Assembly (NCBI GenBank): GCA_964059195.1
Contig: CAXKWD010000006.1
Coordinates: 134,662,039-134,726,038, forward strand
Direction: 5' to 3'
DNA length: 64,000 nucleotides
DNA from: Ectobius pallidus
Taxonomy: Eukaryota; Arthropoda; Insecta; Blattodea; Ectobiidae
Made by a program: the position numbers and the translations under genes. Under the pieces are notes generated by a model. The model saw only the letters and a list, made by a program, of their open reading frames with translations, was not told the DNA's origin and ran no database searches. This document shows positions 25,535-36,593 of the stretch, piece after piece; the first letter of the stretch is position 1; each line of letters starts with the position of its first letter.

Positions 25535-26649
25535 GCACTCTGTAGATATATCTACATGAGATTCTTACGTACAAATATGTAAAAATGTCGTCTGAATAAT
25601 AACTTATTCTTCGCATGCTCTATTATTTAATGAGTAGCTATATGAAAAACCTCACCCTGTGTGAGTTATGCTATTTTTGATCGCACACATCTCGTTGCAA
25701 AGTGAGGCAGCCGTCATAACCCCGAGGACTTGTATCTCACGAGGAAACGAATATCTGGCCGCATTTTAAACTTGAGAGGATTCTAAATTAAAGTTGTCAT
25801 TCTTCTCTCATGACACTAGCTGTTGCGCAAGCGCAACAAGTTTAAAACTTTTGTTTCATTCTCACTTTCTTTGTTTTATACGCTATAACATTTCTTCTGC
25901 CCTAGTGCAAATTAAAAACCGACGAAGCAAAAAGATTACTTGCGACACGTAGGGGCATGAAACGGAGCCTTCTTACTTTAGCAACATTGAAATTACGTAA
26001 TGTATAATGAGTTACTATTACGGTGGATTCAAGATGCCTCACTATAGTATTATAAAAAAAAGAATTAAAATGAGAAGGCTTTCATGGCCAGATCTCAGCA
26101 CGTCCACGACGCTTCTTTCAACACTCAAACAGCCTTTGAGGTTGCCTAATAGCCTGGAAAACAGCAACTCACATATTCTATAACATAGCCTACCTTTAAA
26201 TGTTAGAAATGTATTAGGCTATAAGTGTAGAAAGTCATAAATCCATTTTCAAACCATTATTTTATGGGTACATTCCTTTTTTCTGGCTGAGTATATCTGT
26301 GTGTCTGTGATTACAACAAATCTCGAAAACGAGAAGTTTAATTCTTTCTGAAATTGGACACTAAAAATGTTTTTTCTTTCATTATTGTTTTACAATTTTG
26401 TTTCGCGATTATATCGAAAACGGCTGTAAATATTGTTAAGATTTTCTCTAGAGGGTGTTATAATCTAGCCACAGTTTGCACAAACTTTTGCCTTTGCTTG
26501 AGTCTGAGACAACTGAATTGCTACCATAGTACTTTTTTTAAACGCAGCCATCTGTATAATGGAAGTTCTTGTTAATAACGCATTATATATATATATATAT
26601 AGAGTATGTTCTTATATTTTCTTTGCATATACACATACTCTTTATGGAT
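24423..26649. other. unassigned AT-rich tract with short simple repeats
   Basis: Contains (AAAT)n at 24440-24455 and TTTA/TTTAT runs at 25497-25530. No gene is recognised. Confidence 0.4.
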
Positions 26650-26945
26650 TATTAAAAAAATACTCCTACTGTAAATTTTCCAAAGTTTGTAAATGATGTT
26701 TAAAAATAGATAGTAAAAAGAATCACTAAAAATATTGACAATTGTAAAAATTACCACGGAAGCGGCATTTTAGTGCATGAAACTTGACTGCCATTTTGTA
26801 ACGATAATTACCCGTAACTGTAACAGTTTATTAATTCTGAAAATAGTATTTAATTGTAGAAGTAGTCAATAACGAGCATGCCAGAATACAAGGTTACAGA
26901 ACAATTAATTGCTGAGAAAGATAATAATGAATTTAACTTATTTAT
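26650..26945 (+). repeat. three-copy local repeat, copy 1
   Basis: Landmarks are AAGAATCACT, AAGCGGCATTT, TGCCATTTTGTAACG, and TAACTGTAACAGTTTA. The same series occurs inverted at 28690-28955 and direct at 29030-29215. Identity is moderate, boundaries approximate, and the element class unknown. Confidence 0.6.
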
Positions 26946-27126
26946 CATCTATGAATTTCACCCAAACCTGTATTTCCTCCCCTTAAGCAACGGGTCGTAT
27001 TGTAGTTAAAATTAGTATTTGTTTGCAGACCGCAATAAATTAAGCCACGACCCAAGGGTTGAAGACCACTGCTTTAGATATTAATACTCATTCCGTATAA
27101 AAGTAGTCGACTAGAGAATTGGAAAA

Positions 27127-27820
27127 TACGAGGGGTGTTTTTTTTAACCTCCGATGGGGCATAAAATGAAAACCACAGTGAAAATCAAAACTGTTTTATT
27201 TGGAACATGTAGGTACACCTTCTAGCTACTGCTGTACGTAATTTCGTTCCGATTGAGACATTTGTCATAGCGTGATACCAACTTTTCAATACCCTCTTTA
27301 TAGAAGCTTGCCGCCAGCGTATTGAGAAGGGTCCTCACGGCATTTTGAAGTTTTTTTGAATTTCCTCGTTGGTGTGGAAGCCAGATCTTAGGTTTGTTCG
27401 GAAAATTTGTGTGCATCCATTGTTTGGATTTTTTTTTTTTGGATTCTGGATTGTCGTAACGAATCCACGTTTCATCCCCTGTCACGATGGATTTCAAAAA
27501 CTTGTTCCCGTGCCGAGTGACTTTCATTTTTTTCGGCAGCTGAAGAAAGATCTGGAAGGACAGAGCTTCCACACCAACGAAGAACTTCAAAACACTTCAA
27601 AATGCCGTGAGGACCCTTCTCAATACGCTGGCGACAAGCTTTTATGAAGAGGGTATTGGAAAAATGGTACCACGCTACGACAAATGTTTCAATCGGAACG
27701 AAACTACGTTCAGAAGTAGCTAGAAGGTGCACCTAAATGTTCCAAATAAAACAGTTTTGATTTTCACTGTGGTTTTCATTTTATGCCCCATCGGAGGTTG
27801 AAAAAAAAACAGCCCTCGTA
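27127..27820 (-). mobile_element. palindromic mariner element A
   Basis: The element (27129-27818) lies between TA dinucleotides, with ends CGAGGGGTGTTTTTTTTAA and, inward, CGAGGGCTGTTTTTTTTTCA. About 250 bp at each end are inverted copies of one another at roughly 90% by eye. Each arm is the transposase C-terminal coding region plus 3' UTR. Only about 150 bp of central transposase sequence separates them. The normal mariner 5' UTR and N-terminal half are absent. Confidence 0.85.
27222..27590 (-). pseudogene. mariner transposase remnant (internal deletion, 5' half lost)
   Basis: Mariner transposases cut and paste TA-flanked elements with a DD34D catalytic triad. The 122-codon frame contains KFLKSIVTGDETWIRYDNPE, holding the first catalytic Asp, then KQWMHTNFPNKPKIW. 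It then jumps to LQNAVRTLLNTLAASFYKEGIEKL and RYDKCLN, the C-terminal end. The stretch with the second and third Asp is deleted, and the DNA-binding N-terminus is missing. The first part of the frame is antisense of the opposite arm. It cannot encode an active enzyme. The opposite arm (27525-27720, plus strand) encodes a second C-terminal copy starting PSDFHFFRQLKKDLEG, with frame breaks. Confidence 0.85.
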
Positions 27821-28689
27821 GGTAAAGGTATTGTGTTGAGGTTTCAGAATCTGCAGTACTATACATAGAACAAACAAAGCAGGGGACGTGATGATGCAGG
27901 CACGAAACTCCATTACCTCAACATTTCACTTTATGAGTATTGCGCTGATAAACATATGCACGGATTAACCTTAAATGTACACACCTTGTTTGCTTACCTT
28001 AGAGGTGGCGATAAAATATAACGGCGGAAACTGCAACCCAATCTGATCAAATGGAAGGCTTCTGGGAATCCCGTATACAGTGCTTCGGTAATATTGAAAA
28101 TTCCATTAGCAGGATTATGATAGGAAGGCTTAAAATTAACTCCATTAGGAATTTTCCGGCTTGTTAAACCTTCCAGTCCCCAACGTCTTTGTTCTTGTTA
28201 TTTGGTGACATTTTTTGTGCCCAACACTTTTGTGCTTGTTTTGTTATCTAGGCCTGCGTTTCTTTATTTATGCACCCCACTAAGGTTTACACCACATATT
28301 GTTAAATTAATGAATAGAAACGTAAGAAAATTTTAGGAAATTTAATTAAAACACCCAAAATAACTGAAATAATCGTAAGTTTCATCGAATCGACTACAAG
28401 CAGGTATTCATTCAATTGGAATCGAGGGTAGAGCACATAAAATACACATATTGTATGAAAAGGAGAAAATAGAATTTCAAAATAAACCAAAAAGCAACCT
28501 GTCACTGTACAAATGCCGAAATGGAGTCTTAACTCTCAGTGCAAAATATAGAATGCCTGTCTCGCGACTTTACTCTTTTTAATAGGTTATAGATTGAAAA
28601 CATCGTACCGGTATTTCACTCGTGGACAGTACTAATAGATATCTTGGTTAAGGGGGAAAAACAGGTTTGGGTACTGATAAATAGGCGAA
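27821..28689. other. unassigned sequence
   Basis: No recognisable gene or repeat partner within the window. Confidence 0.4.
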
Positions 28690-28955
28690 ATTATTATTTT
28701 TTTCTCAGCAATGAATTACTCCATAACCTCGAAATCTGTCATGCTCTATATTGACTACTTTTAGTATTGCATACTACTTTACAAATTAATCAAAGTATTA
28801 CAATTATGGGTAGTTATCGTTACAAAATGGCAGCCACGGTCCGCGCACTGAAATGTATCCATGATAATTTCCACAAATATCAATATTTCTTGTTGATTAT
28901 TTTTTCTATCTAATTCTTAATACCGTATGAACAACACTGTCTACAATAATTGAAT
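28690..28955 (-). repeat. three-copy local repeat, copy 2 (inverted)
   Basis: This is the inverted relative of 26650-26945. With copy 3 at 29030-29215 it forms a local inverted repeat centred near 28990 that could fold back. Confidence 0.55.
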
Positions 28956-29029
28956 TTTCATTAATTGTTATACAAAAATTTTAAAATAAAACATAAAAAA
29001 ACGCTTCATGGATTCTCTTAAACATTTAT

Positions 29030-29215
29030 ACTGTAGTCATTCAAAAGATTGTTGATGATGTTGTTCACATTATATTTACAAATAGAAATAAGAAAGAATC
29101 ACTGGTAAATATTGACATTTGTGAAAATTATCACGTAAGCGGCATTTCAATGCACGAAACGTGGCTGCCATTTTGTAACGGTAACTACCAGTAACTGTAA
29201 CAGTTTAACAAATTC
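29030..29215 (+). repeat. three-copy local repeat, copy 3
   Basis: AAAGAATCACTGGTAAATAT, GTAAGCGGCATTTCAATGCA and CTGTAACAGTTTA match copy 1 in order. Confidence 0.55.
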
Positions 29216-29372
29216 TTAGCAACGTTGACAATCACTCTTCTTGAAGATAATTTCATTTTCTCGATTTTCTCGAAAACGGCTTTAAAGATTTTGTTTAAAT
29301 TTCCTACACGAAATGCATATTACAGAAGTCTAAAGCGTTTTTGAAACACTTTTCCCAATTAATTCTCAGAAG

Positions 29373-29575
29373 GGGTTGAAATCGCAGGCGGCGGATTTCT
29401 ACAGAGAGGGTATCGAAAAGCTTGCGCCACGGTATGATAAATGCCTTAATTTGAATGGCAATTATGTAGAAAAAATCCTAAGAGTCTACCTTCAAAATGT
29501 ATGTAGTAATTTTTTTTTAAAACTTTGTTTATTTTTTATTTTAAAAAGTTTGTTACTTTCTGGACAGCCCTCGTA
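29373..29575 (+). mobile_element. 3' end of a mariner element
   Basis: A frame reads ADFYREGIEKLAPRYDKCLN then NGNYVEK, the conserved mariner transposase C-terminus. It is followed by about 100 bp of T-rich 3' sequence ending CAGCCCTCG and a TA dinucleotide at 29574-29575. Everything upstream of the last 35 residues is missing. The usual stop after YVEK is replaced by an open frame. This is a third mariner piece, related to but distinct from element A. Confidence 0.8.
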
Positions 29576-30090
29576 AACAAATATTGCTAGTTAGTTCATT
29601 CTGTAAAGATATTATGTTAATCTAGCATTGCCGATAATATTATCTCTCTAAATCGAGATATGATAGAACTTCCATAAAGTTGTTCTGAACATGCTGCTTT
29701 TTTGTGAATATTCCTCTCATTTTTCCCACAGAGGATGAAAACGCGGGATAACGTCAAAGCTAGATCTCGCAAGCAACGCTGGTGAAATTAATATCGCGAA
29801 ATGTATGGAAGTGTTGGGAGTAGCAATTTACCAAATACTGCATTCAAAATGGGAATTTATGTGTAGAGCCATTTCCATTAAGATAATGATCTAAAGCATA
29901 GCGTCAATATAACGTTGTTATTCCTGTTAACTAATCCCTCTGCCTACTTCAATGTGCACCTTCGACATGATATACACCAACAGAGGCAACAAATATCCAC
30001 GAGCATATACAGAATATATGCAACAGAGTATGTTCTGTATTTATACAATCATTTTCTGGTTTATTATGTTATTTATGGTATTACAATTAA
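29576..30090. other. unassigned sequence
   Basis: No gene or repeat recognised. Confidence 0.35.
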
Positions 30091-30752
30091 CTCATTAGTA
30101 GACCTGGGATTTTAGGCTCTAAAAAATTAGTTTTAGGCACCTAAAATAGGCTTTTTAAACAAGTAAATAGGCTTTTAAAAGATAAAATAGGCACTTAAAA
30201 TATGCTTTAAAAATGTGTAGATAGACAGACAATAGCCTTAAAAATATTACAATATACACTTAAACTGTAACATGGTCTTTTTTTACAGCAAGAAACGTGG
30301 TATACGTATTCTTAACATAATTAACTGCAAAATTAGGCATCACAAACTATATTCACTTAAACAGATGTTCTTTCACTGGTGACTTGATTACTGTGTCCTC
30401 CTTAATCTTCCCCTCCCCCGTCAGTCAGCATTCCTTTAGCGACAATTGTTTGGAATAATCATGTTTCTGTGAAAAACCCACCTCAGCTGTTCTGATTTTC
30501 ATTGAGTGATGTTCATTATAAGATTGTAAAAATTACAGAAGCTGAATTTTATTTTAAATTTACAAAATAGGCAGTTTAGGCATTAAAATAGTAAAATAGG
30601 CTTTAAAGGTCCAAATAGGCATTTTAGGGCGCTATAAATATCTATAAATGTAAGTGATTTATCATGAAACGTTCACATATTTAAAAATTTTCATGTTATT
30701 TCATAAGGAACAAAATAGGCATTTGCCTTAAAATCCCAGGTCTACTCATTAG
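30091..30752. mobile_element. hAT-type MITE, family C
   Basis: The element is 30099-30744 (646 bp) between perfect repeats CTCATTAG (30091-30098 and 30745-30752). The ends are TAGACCTGGGATTTTAGGC and its inverse GCCTTAAAATCCCAGGTCTA. AAAATAGGC and close variants occur about ten times, clustered toward both ends. There is no transposase. Confidence 0.9.
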
Positions 30753-31300
30753 TGCGTGGCATCCTATACAACGGACGTGAATTAAATCTTATTTAAAAAC
30801 ATAATTTTTTGCTTTATGTTCACAATGTGAATTTATTGTTTGAGTTTTCAGATCTGAGTGAGGTTTTCGCGGGGTTTCCCTCACTCTATAAGGTGAATAC
30901 CAGATCGGGGACACGACCCCCGCGACAATAGACAGATGAACAAGAGCATAGTTGACTGAATAAAATGCCGAAGTCAATTCATCAAACATTTTCGCTGTGT
31001 TCTATGATCAAGAGAAGGTGACGCGACGATCTTAGAACAAATGCGAAATCGGTTGTTGGACCGGAGATATAGCCTATGGCTCAGGTAATCCGGGGTGGAA
31101 GGCGGGGCAAAAAAAAAAAAAAAAAATTGAGTAGTTCTTCCATATTCGTTATGAATTACTATAATGTAATTGGTGAAAAATTGAGAAATTAGGTTTGTGA
31201 AAAGTGGTATTGATTGTTTGCAACGAAAGTAACAATTAAAAAAAATAATGCCAGTATATACGAACACTAAGAGGCTTTATATAGAATTAAAGAGTATATA
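30753..31300. other. sequence with a SINE-core-like fragment and poly-A
   Basis: GGTTTTCGCGGGGTTTCCCT at 30861 followed by CACTCTATAAGGTGAATACC resembles the core seen in the window's SINEs. The block 31057-31107 is the inverted partner of 14356-14403, and a run of A follows at 31110-31127. Confidence 0.45.
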
Positions 31301-31345
31301 TACGAGGGCTGTATTTCTTTCTTAAAGGAGAAATATATAAATAAT
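31301..31345 (+). mobile_element. solo mariner-like terminus
   Basis: TACGAGGGCTGTATTTC has the outermost sequence of the mariner ends at 27.1, 27.8 and 29.6 kb. No transposase or second terminus follows, so it is a remnant or a chance match. Confidence 0.35.
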
Positions 31346-32180
31346 TTTGGTAATCGGCATTTCACTGTCCATGGACTTCTATTAGGGGCAAGAGGAACTA
31401 CTGGCTAATAACGTTCAGTGACCGAAGTACTGAGGAAGCTTGACTGGATTTATCAACCTTGAATCCGATGACAGAAAACATCATCGCTGACTCGTGGACA
31501 TATTTAAGTTATAGACATAAATAATATTGTTAATCTATTACTTTTTCTTTCTTATAAACTCTTATTAAATTTGATTAGTAAGATGTGTTTTTGGCAACTT
31601 TTGTAAAGCAAGCAGCTCATATTTGTTCACTAAAATTTCATATTATTATTATTTTATTTATTTATGTTACGAAAGAATATTTTTCCCGAATATCGCTAAA
31701 AAGCAACACATTGTAACTTCTAAAATACTTCTACTGTCTCTCCAGAAAAATCGTGTACCACTTGAACAGGGGCGTTTTTTTTCCTTTTCCGACTCTCCTT
31801 GATTCTTTCTCGCTTAAGTCTGTAAAATTTTTATAAGTGTTTAAAACCAGCACTAACTAGAAGTCTCATCAAAGCGTGAGTTGCATGAAGAGTGTAATGG
31901 CCTTAAGAAGTAAACAGCAGACCACAGCTGGCTGGGTTAAGTACTTGTAAATAATGGGATAGCGTAGTGTTCCACGACCTCATGTTATGTAGTGTGCGGG
32001 TCATGAATTTATATAACTTGCCATGCGGGTGAGACGATCCATGCGTACTGAGTTCAGTTACAATTGCACTTTCAAAGTCACCCTAGTCTAAAGGCATATG
32101 AAATTGCCTGCAGCTACCTAGCACGTAGTGGCACGACTTCTGCGTTTATTTTTAAACTTTTTGCCTTAATCTTCAAAATA
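31346..32180. other. unassigned sequence
   Basis: No recognised features. Confidence 0.35.
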
Positions 32181-32785
32181 TTGAGCAAATATTTTAATAA
32201 ATAAATAAACAAATAAATAAAGATACCGAACAAGTCTTCCCCTAATTTAAACATGGGATGTCACACTTACACAGTAATCCACACACACAAAACCTGCCAT
32301 AATCTATAACAATAAAAGGAAGTGTCTTTCTGTCTGTGAGCGATGCCCAGCAAAATCTATTGAACGCAGAGATCTGAAATTTTAAACGTAGATGGACTGA
32401 AGGGTGGGCGAATGCACCTCGAAGCCGGATTTTTAATTTTCGCTTTCGTTCGCGTGTTATGAGTAAAAAACTGTTAAAAAAAGAGCAAATGTTGAGCAAA
32501 TATTTAAATAAATAAACAAATAAATAAAGATACCGAACAAGTCTTCCCCTAATTTAATCATGGGATATCACACTTGCACAGTAATTCACACACACACAAA
32601 ACCTGCCATATAACAATAAAAGGAAGTGTCTTTCTGTCTGTGAGCGATGCCCAGCAAAATCTATTGAACGCAGAGATCAGCAATTTTAAATATAGATGGA
32701 CTGAAGGGAGGGCGAATGCACCTCGAAGCCGGATTTTTAATTTTCGCTTTCGTTCGCGTGTTATGAGTAAAAAACTGTAAAAAAA
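32181..32785 (+). repeat. 311-bp tandem duplication of Helitron-like 5' region
   Basis: Units start at 32181 and 32492 with TTGAGCAAATATTT and run in parallel through AAGTCTTCCCCTAATTTAA, AGGAAGTGTCTTTCTGTCTG and GAAGCCGGATTTTTAATTTT. Identity is about 95% by eye, with small indels. Long frames in both units on both strands are repeat by-products. Confidence 0.85.
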
Positions 32786-33249
32786 AAGTGCATCCAAGCA
32801 TCAGTTTTCAGTAATATATTTCATTTGTAAAATCAATTGCTGATGGCTTTGCCTATTTTTGTCATACCTTGGAAACAAAAGCATCGCAATTGCTTGAATT
32901 CTTTGAGCTTAGCCTGGTCGATTCATTTGTTTATAATATCAAGGCACACAGACATATGCAATTTTCAACCTAGACGGAAAAGAAATAATGAATATAGGCC
33001 TAAATGGGCAAACATTGTTCGATTTGGACGAAACTCACTGTGCAGGAGGTTTTTTTGCCATTCTGCGCTTTCTAATCGTGTAATGCGCTTCAAAGCCAGA
33101 TTTTTAGCTGTTTCATTAATTATTAATCGTTTAGTTTAGGCCTATGAATGTTTCGTGTGTAAGTGTTAGTAAATATATTTTAATTATTTTGCTCTTAATT
33201 TTTGATCTTCAAATTAACTATCGTGGGCGAAACCGCGGGGATCTGCTAG
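32303..33249 (+). mobile_element. Helitron-like element, first copy or copies
   Basis: The 5' start is TCTATAACAATAAAAGGAAG (32303, partly deleted in the second unit). The 3' end is GGGCGAAACCGCGGGGATC, then CTAG at 33246-33249 followed by host-like T. A small GTGG/CCGC stem lies just before the end. TC start, CTRR end, terminal hairpin and no target duplication are known Helitron traits. No Rep-helicase is encoded, so the element is non-autonomous. Confidence 0.6.
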
Positions 33250-33786
33250 TCTAATTAATAAGAGGAAATATTTGTCTATATGTCTGTCTGTCAGTACTCG
33301 TTGCTCAGAAAAATCTACTGAACGCAGGGATCTGAAATTTTAAACGTATATGGACTGAAGGGTGGCCGAATGCACCTTGAAGCCGGACTTTTTTATTTTT
33401 GCTTTCTTTCGCGAGTTATGAGTGAAAAACTGGCAGAATTTTTTCTTTCGCTATCGAAGCAGGTGGCTTTGCCATCTTTTGTCATAAGTTGGAAATAAAA
33501 GTATCGCGATATTTTCAATATATCGCATGGAATTATCGATCGCTTCGATTCCGTGAGCTCACCCTAATCGATTCGTTTGTTTATAATGTCAAATAGAATA
33601 GAGGATCTTTCTAATCCTGAATGCACTCCAAAACCGGATTTTTAGCTGTTTCATTATATTTATTAATCATTTAGTTCATCAATGATTCTGGTGTAAGTGT
33701 TAATAAATATAATACATTAATTATTTTGCTCTTCATTTTTAATCTTCGAATTAATTATCGTAGGCGAAGCCGTGGGTACCTGCTGG
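33250..33786 (+). mobile_element. Helitron-like element, tandem copy
   Basis: TCTAATTAATAAGAGGAAAT begins directly after the CTAG of the preceding copy. The body parallels it (CTACTGAACGCAGGGATCTG, AAACCGGATTTTTAGCTGTT, TTATTTTGCTCTTCATTTTT). The end is AGGCGAAGCCGTGGG then CTGG (33783-33786) followed by T. It is head-to-tail with the previous element and has no coding capacity. Confidence 0.6.
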
Positions 33787-34053
33787 TAATTATATAATAA
33801 AGAAAAGCTAATTCGTGATTTGACAATACTAGTACTAGTAATATAAATGATTATTATATTTTTATTATTATATGTCTTTTATTCAAAATAACTGTATACG
33901 TGAAGAGCTCAAGAGACATAAGAAGATACCACATATTATATTATATTCTGGTGAAACAGCGTTTTAAGGAGAGTATAAAATAGTCAAGACTAGATGTCTG
34001 GAGCTGACATAGATTTGAATCGTAATTTTTAGTTTCTGATATTCAAAACCAAG

Positions 34054-34330
34054 ATGAAGAAAATAAGAAAATTCAGAGGAACTAAACGAAGATGGAATAT
34101 GGAGAAGCCACAAGGAGAAAAAAAGAAAACAGTAAAGGAAGACATAGAGAACAAATTTGTACATTTGGATGTGAGAGTCGAATGGAAGAAAATTAAACTT
34201 ATATTAAAGGACGCTTTCGTAAGACGTGCTGGTAAAGAGGATTAAGAGAAAACCATGGATTATTCAAGAATTGCTAAAGCAAATATTACGAAGAAGATAA
34301 TGGAAGGACATAGGTCTAAATGTATTTGTG
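34054..34330 (+). pseudogene. decayed LINE endonuclease-linker fragment (RTE-like?)
   Basis: A 63-codon frame reads RRWNMEKPQGEKK, DIENKFVHLD and VEWKKIKLILKDAF, ending at a stop. The same frame then continues EKTMDYSRIAKANITKK. This spacing of a WN-x-EKL-like start, an NKF-x-x-L helix, WKKIK and a KPWF-like segment resembles the region after the endonuclease in RTE-type LINE proteins that are often annotated as craniofacial-development-like. Catalytic motifs are absent. The match is from memory of the pattern only. Confidence 0.45.
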
Positions 34331-34571
34331 CAATAGTTTGCGTAAATTCACTTATAAATTGGTTAGCCCCGTTCATGTTGACCAGCACATATTTTACGTG
34401 TTTGTTTTTGTTTTTGTTTTGCATTGATTCATTCTATTATTAGATGTGGCAATAAGACCTCACAGACCATCCTTGTGGAATGTAACTTTCCTCAAAAAGC
34501 TAAGCCGTTCCATAGATCGCCTTTTATCCCGTGAACCTTAGATTAATGAGCTCGAACGCGACCACCTAATT
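34331..34571. other. unassigned sequence
   Basis: No recognised features. Confidence 0.3.
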
Positions 34572-34688
34572 TAGAAACAAATCTAAAGTGAACAAAAACC
34601 AGTACATTTGTCTCACTCTTGCACGTTACTGGTATAACCTAAGAGTGAGACAATCATAATGTTTTTGTTTACTTTAGCTTTATTCTTA
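34572..34688. mobile_element. small palindromic MITE, copy 1
   Basis: Inverted arms contain GTGAACAAAAACCAGTACAT, TTGTCTCACTCTT and their inverse AAGAGTGAGACAATCATAAT, GTTTTTGTTTACTTTAG. A second member of the family is at 47895-48015. The two differ more from each other than expected for recent copies. Confidence 0.7.
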
Positions 34689-35181
34689 GAGCGAAGACAT
34701 AATAGGTCATGGGGAAAGTTTGTCTAAGAAAATGAACTGTAATAACCTTTATTATAAAACTCTAAAGCACTTCAATTTTAGTGTTTACACTCTCCCTCAA
34801 AGCCGATAGGATCTTGAATTGAAAGACTGAAAGATCCAATTCAGAGAAAGGCCATTCATGTTCTTCTGATATCGTTTAGAAAACGTGTTTATATTAAATT
34901 GCATGAAAATATCCATTCAAATCTGTCGAGTATAATCGTTATAAAAGGCTATAATAAATTGATTTTTCTTTGTAAGGCGAAGCTTTTGATGTCTTACAGG
35001 TAGGCTACGCTTTTACGACTATTGCCATACATGTTTTATTAATGAATGAATACAGTTTTTGTGGTCTAATTTTCCTGGCACTATAGCGAGAATGAATTAT
35101 GATAAGATTTGATGTATAAGGAACTCATGTGTATGAAGCTGTTTGCATAGCGTCCAGAACAAAGGGCAAGTTTATTCCTCT
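34689..35181. other. unassigned sequence
   Basis: No recognised features. Confidence 0.3.
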
Positions 35182-36593
35182 ATTATTACTAGGGCCCGGA
35201 GTTGTATGTAAAAAAAATGTTTTTTTTTCCTCATGCGTACATTCCTAAAACAAAGTTTAATATCCAAATCGAGGTCCGACAAACGCAAATCCCAAATTTT
35301 ATTTCACATAAAACACATATTTTACAAAAAAAGTTATGTGAATAAATATTCGATATTTTCTCCATAAATACATATTTTAGTACTTTTTTCGGTTTTTTTT
35401 TTATGTAATTTTTTCCCCCTGATGCTCATATCAAGGTCCGACAACCGCAAATTCCAAATTTTATTTTACATAAAAACACATGTTTTACAAAAAAGTTATG
35501 TGAATAAATATTTTCGATATATTCTCCATAAATAAATATTTTAGTACTTTTCCTCATTCTCTTTTAACATTTTACAACAAAAATTTGTATCTCGAAAGAA
35601 TTCAACACAAATGCTTCACTTGCAATGAGGTGAGAGTGATTATCAGGGAAGAACAGAACAGAACCCAATCTCAACATTGCGTAATTCACTTAAAGAAATA
35701 CAATACGTTGAAAGGCAACTTAACACTATCTCAGGTTCGAAAATAGAAGTTCTAAGAACAAAATTTATTTATTTATTTATTTATTTAACCTGGCGGAGTT
35801 AAGGCCATAAGGCCTTCTCTACCACTCAGCCAGGGCAAAAACATGAAATACATAATGTTAACAATAATAATGATTAAAAATAAATTAAAAAATAACTGAT
35901 ATACATGAATACAAGAAACGAACATTAAATACAAAGAAAAAATTAGAACATATATACTTGAATAATTAAGATACATTAAGATACATTAAATGATAAAAAA
36001 AGAAATTAATTGTTACAAATATGATTTAGTTATATAAAAGCATTAAGTGATAGAAACTGAAATTAACATTAACAATTAACAATTAACAATTTAATGGTAT
36101 GATTGAGAAAAATGGTGGCAAAGTCGCTCAAGTTTTGGAAGGCCAAAACATAATTGAATTGATTGTGTGTGTGTGTGTGTGTTAGTGATCTACCCCTCTT
36201 CAAATATGCAAGATTAACATCGAGTGATGTAGAACATTCCTTTTCTCAATATAAGGCATTAATCTCGGATAATAGACAAGGATTTGGAAATGACATTTGT
36301 TGTGCAATGCAACTCCTGTCAGCATTTTACATCTGATGTTGGCGAGTTTCAATATAATTTGTTCTAGTAAGTTACGAACATTCTGGTGTTTTTGTTTCTT
36401 TTCTCTTTTCTCTTTTTTTTTTTTTTTTTTTGTTTTTGTTTTTGTTTTTTTTGTTTTTGTTTTTTTTGTTTTTTTTGTTTGTTTTATCACATATTTTAAA
36501 AATGTTAGCACATATTTTTAACATTTTTAGGACATAAAAAAATAGATATTTCTAAGTATTTTAGCACATAAAAATCCGGGCCCTAATTATTAC
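35182..36593. mobile_element. hAT-type element, family D, 1.4 kb, with nested insertion
   Basis: The element is 35190-36585 between perfect 8-bp repeats ATTATTAC (35182-35189 and 36586-36593). The ends are TAGGGCCCGGA and TCCGGGCCCTA. ACATATTTT/ACATAAAA words recur near both ends. On the left, a block of about 130 bp is tandemly repeated (starts at 35272 and 35434, AGGTCCGACAAMCGCAAAT). A retroelement tail lies at 35762-36180 and a T-rich run at 36405-36485. No transposase is recognised. Confidence 0.88.
35762..36182 (-). mobile_element. retroelement 3' end nested in the hAT element
   Basis: On the minus strand it ends GGCCTTATGGCCTTAACTCC, GCCAGGTTAAAT followed by (AAAT)n, the pattern of a non-LTR retrotransposon or SINE 3' tail with a tandem repeat. 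The inner part, to a (GT)n run at 36164-36182, is AT-rich and may belong to it. The upstream boundary is uncertain. Confidence 0.5.

Noticed and set aside
32242..32797. Paired 79-85 codon minus-strand frames with near-identical proteins as a gene family
   Set aside because: They are the two units of a tandem duplication in a Helitron-like element; similarity is at DNA level on both strands.
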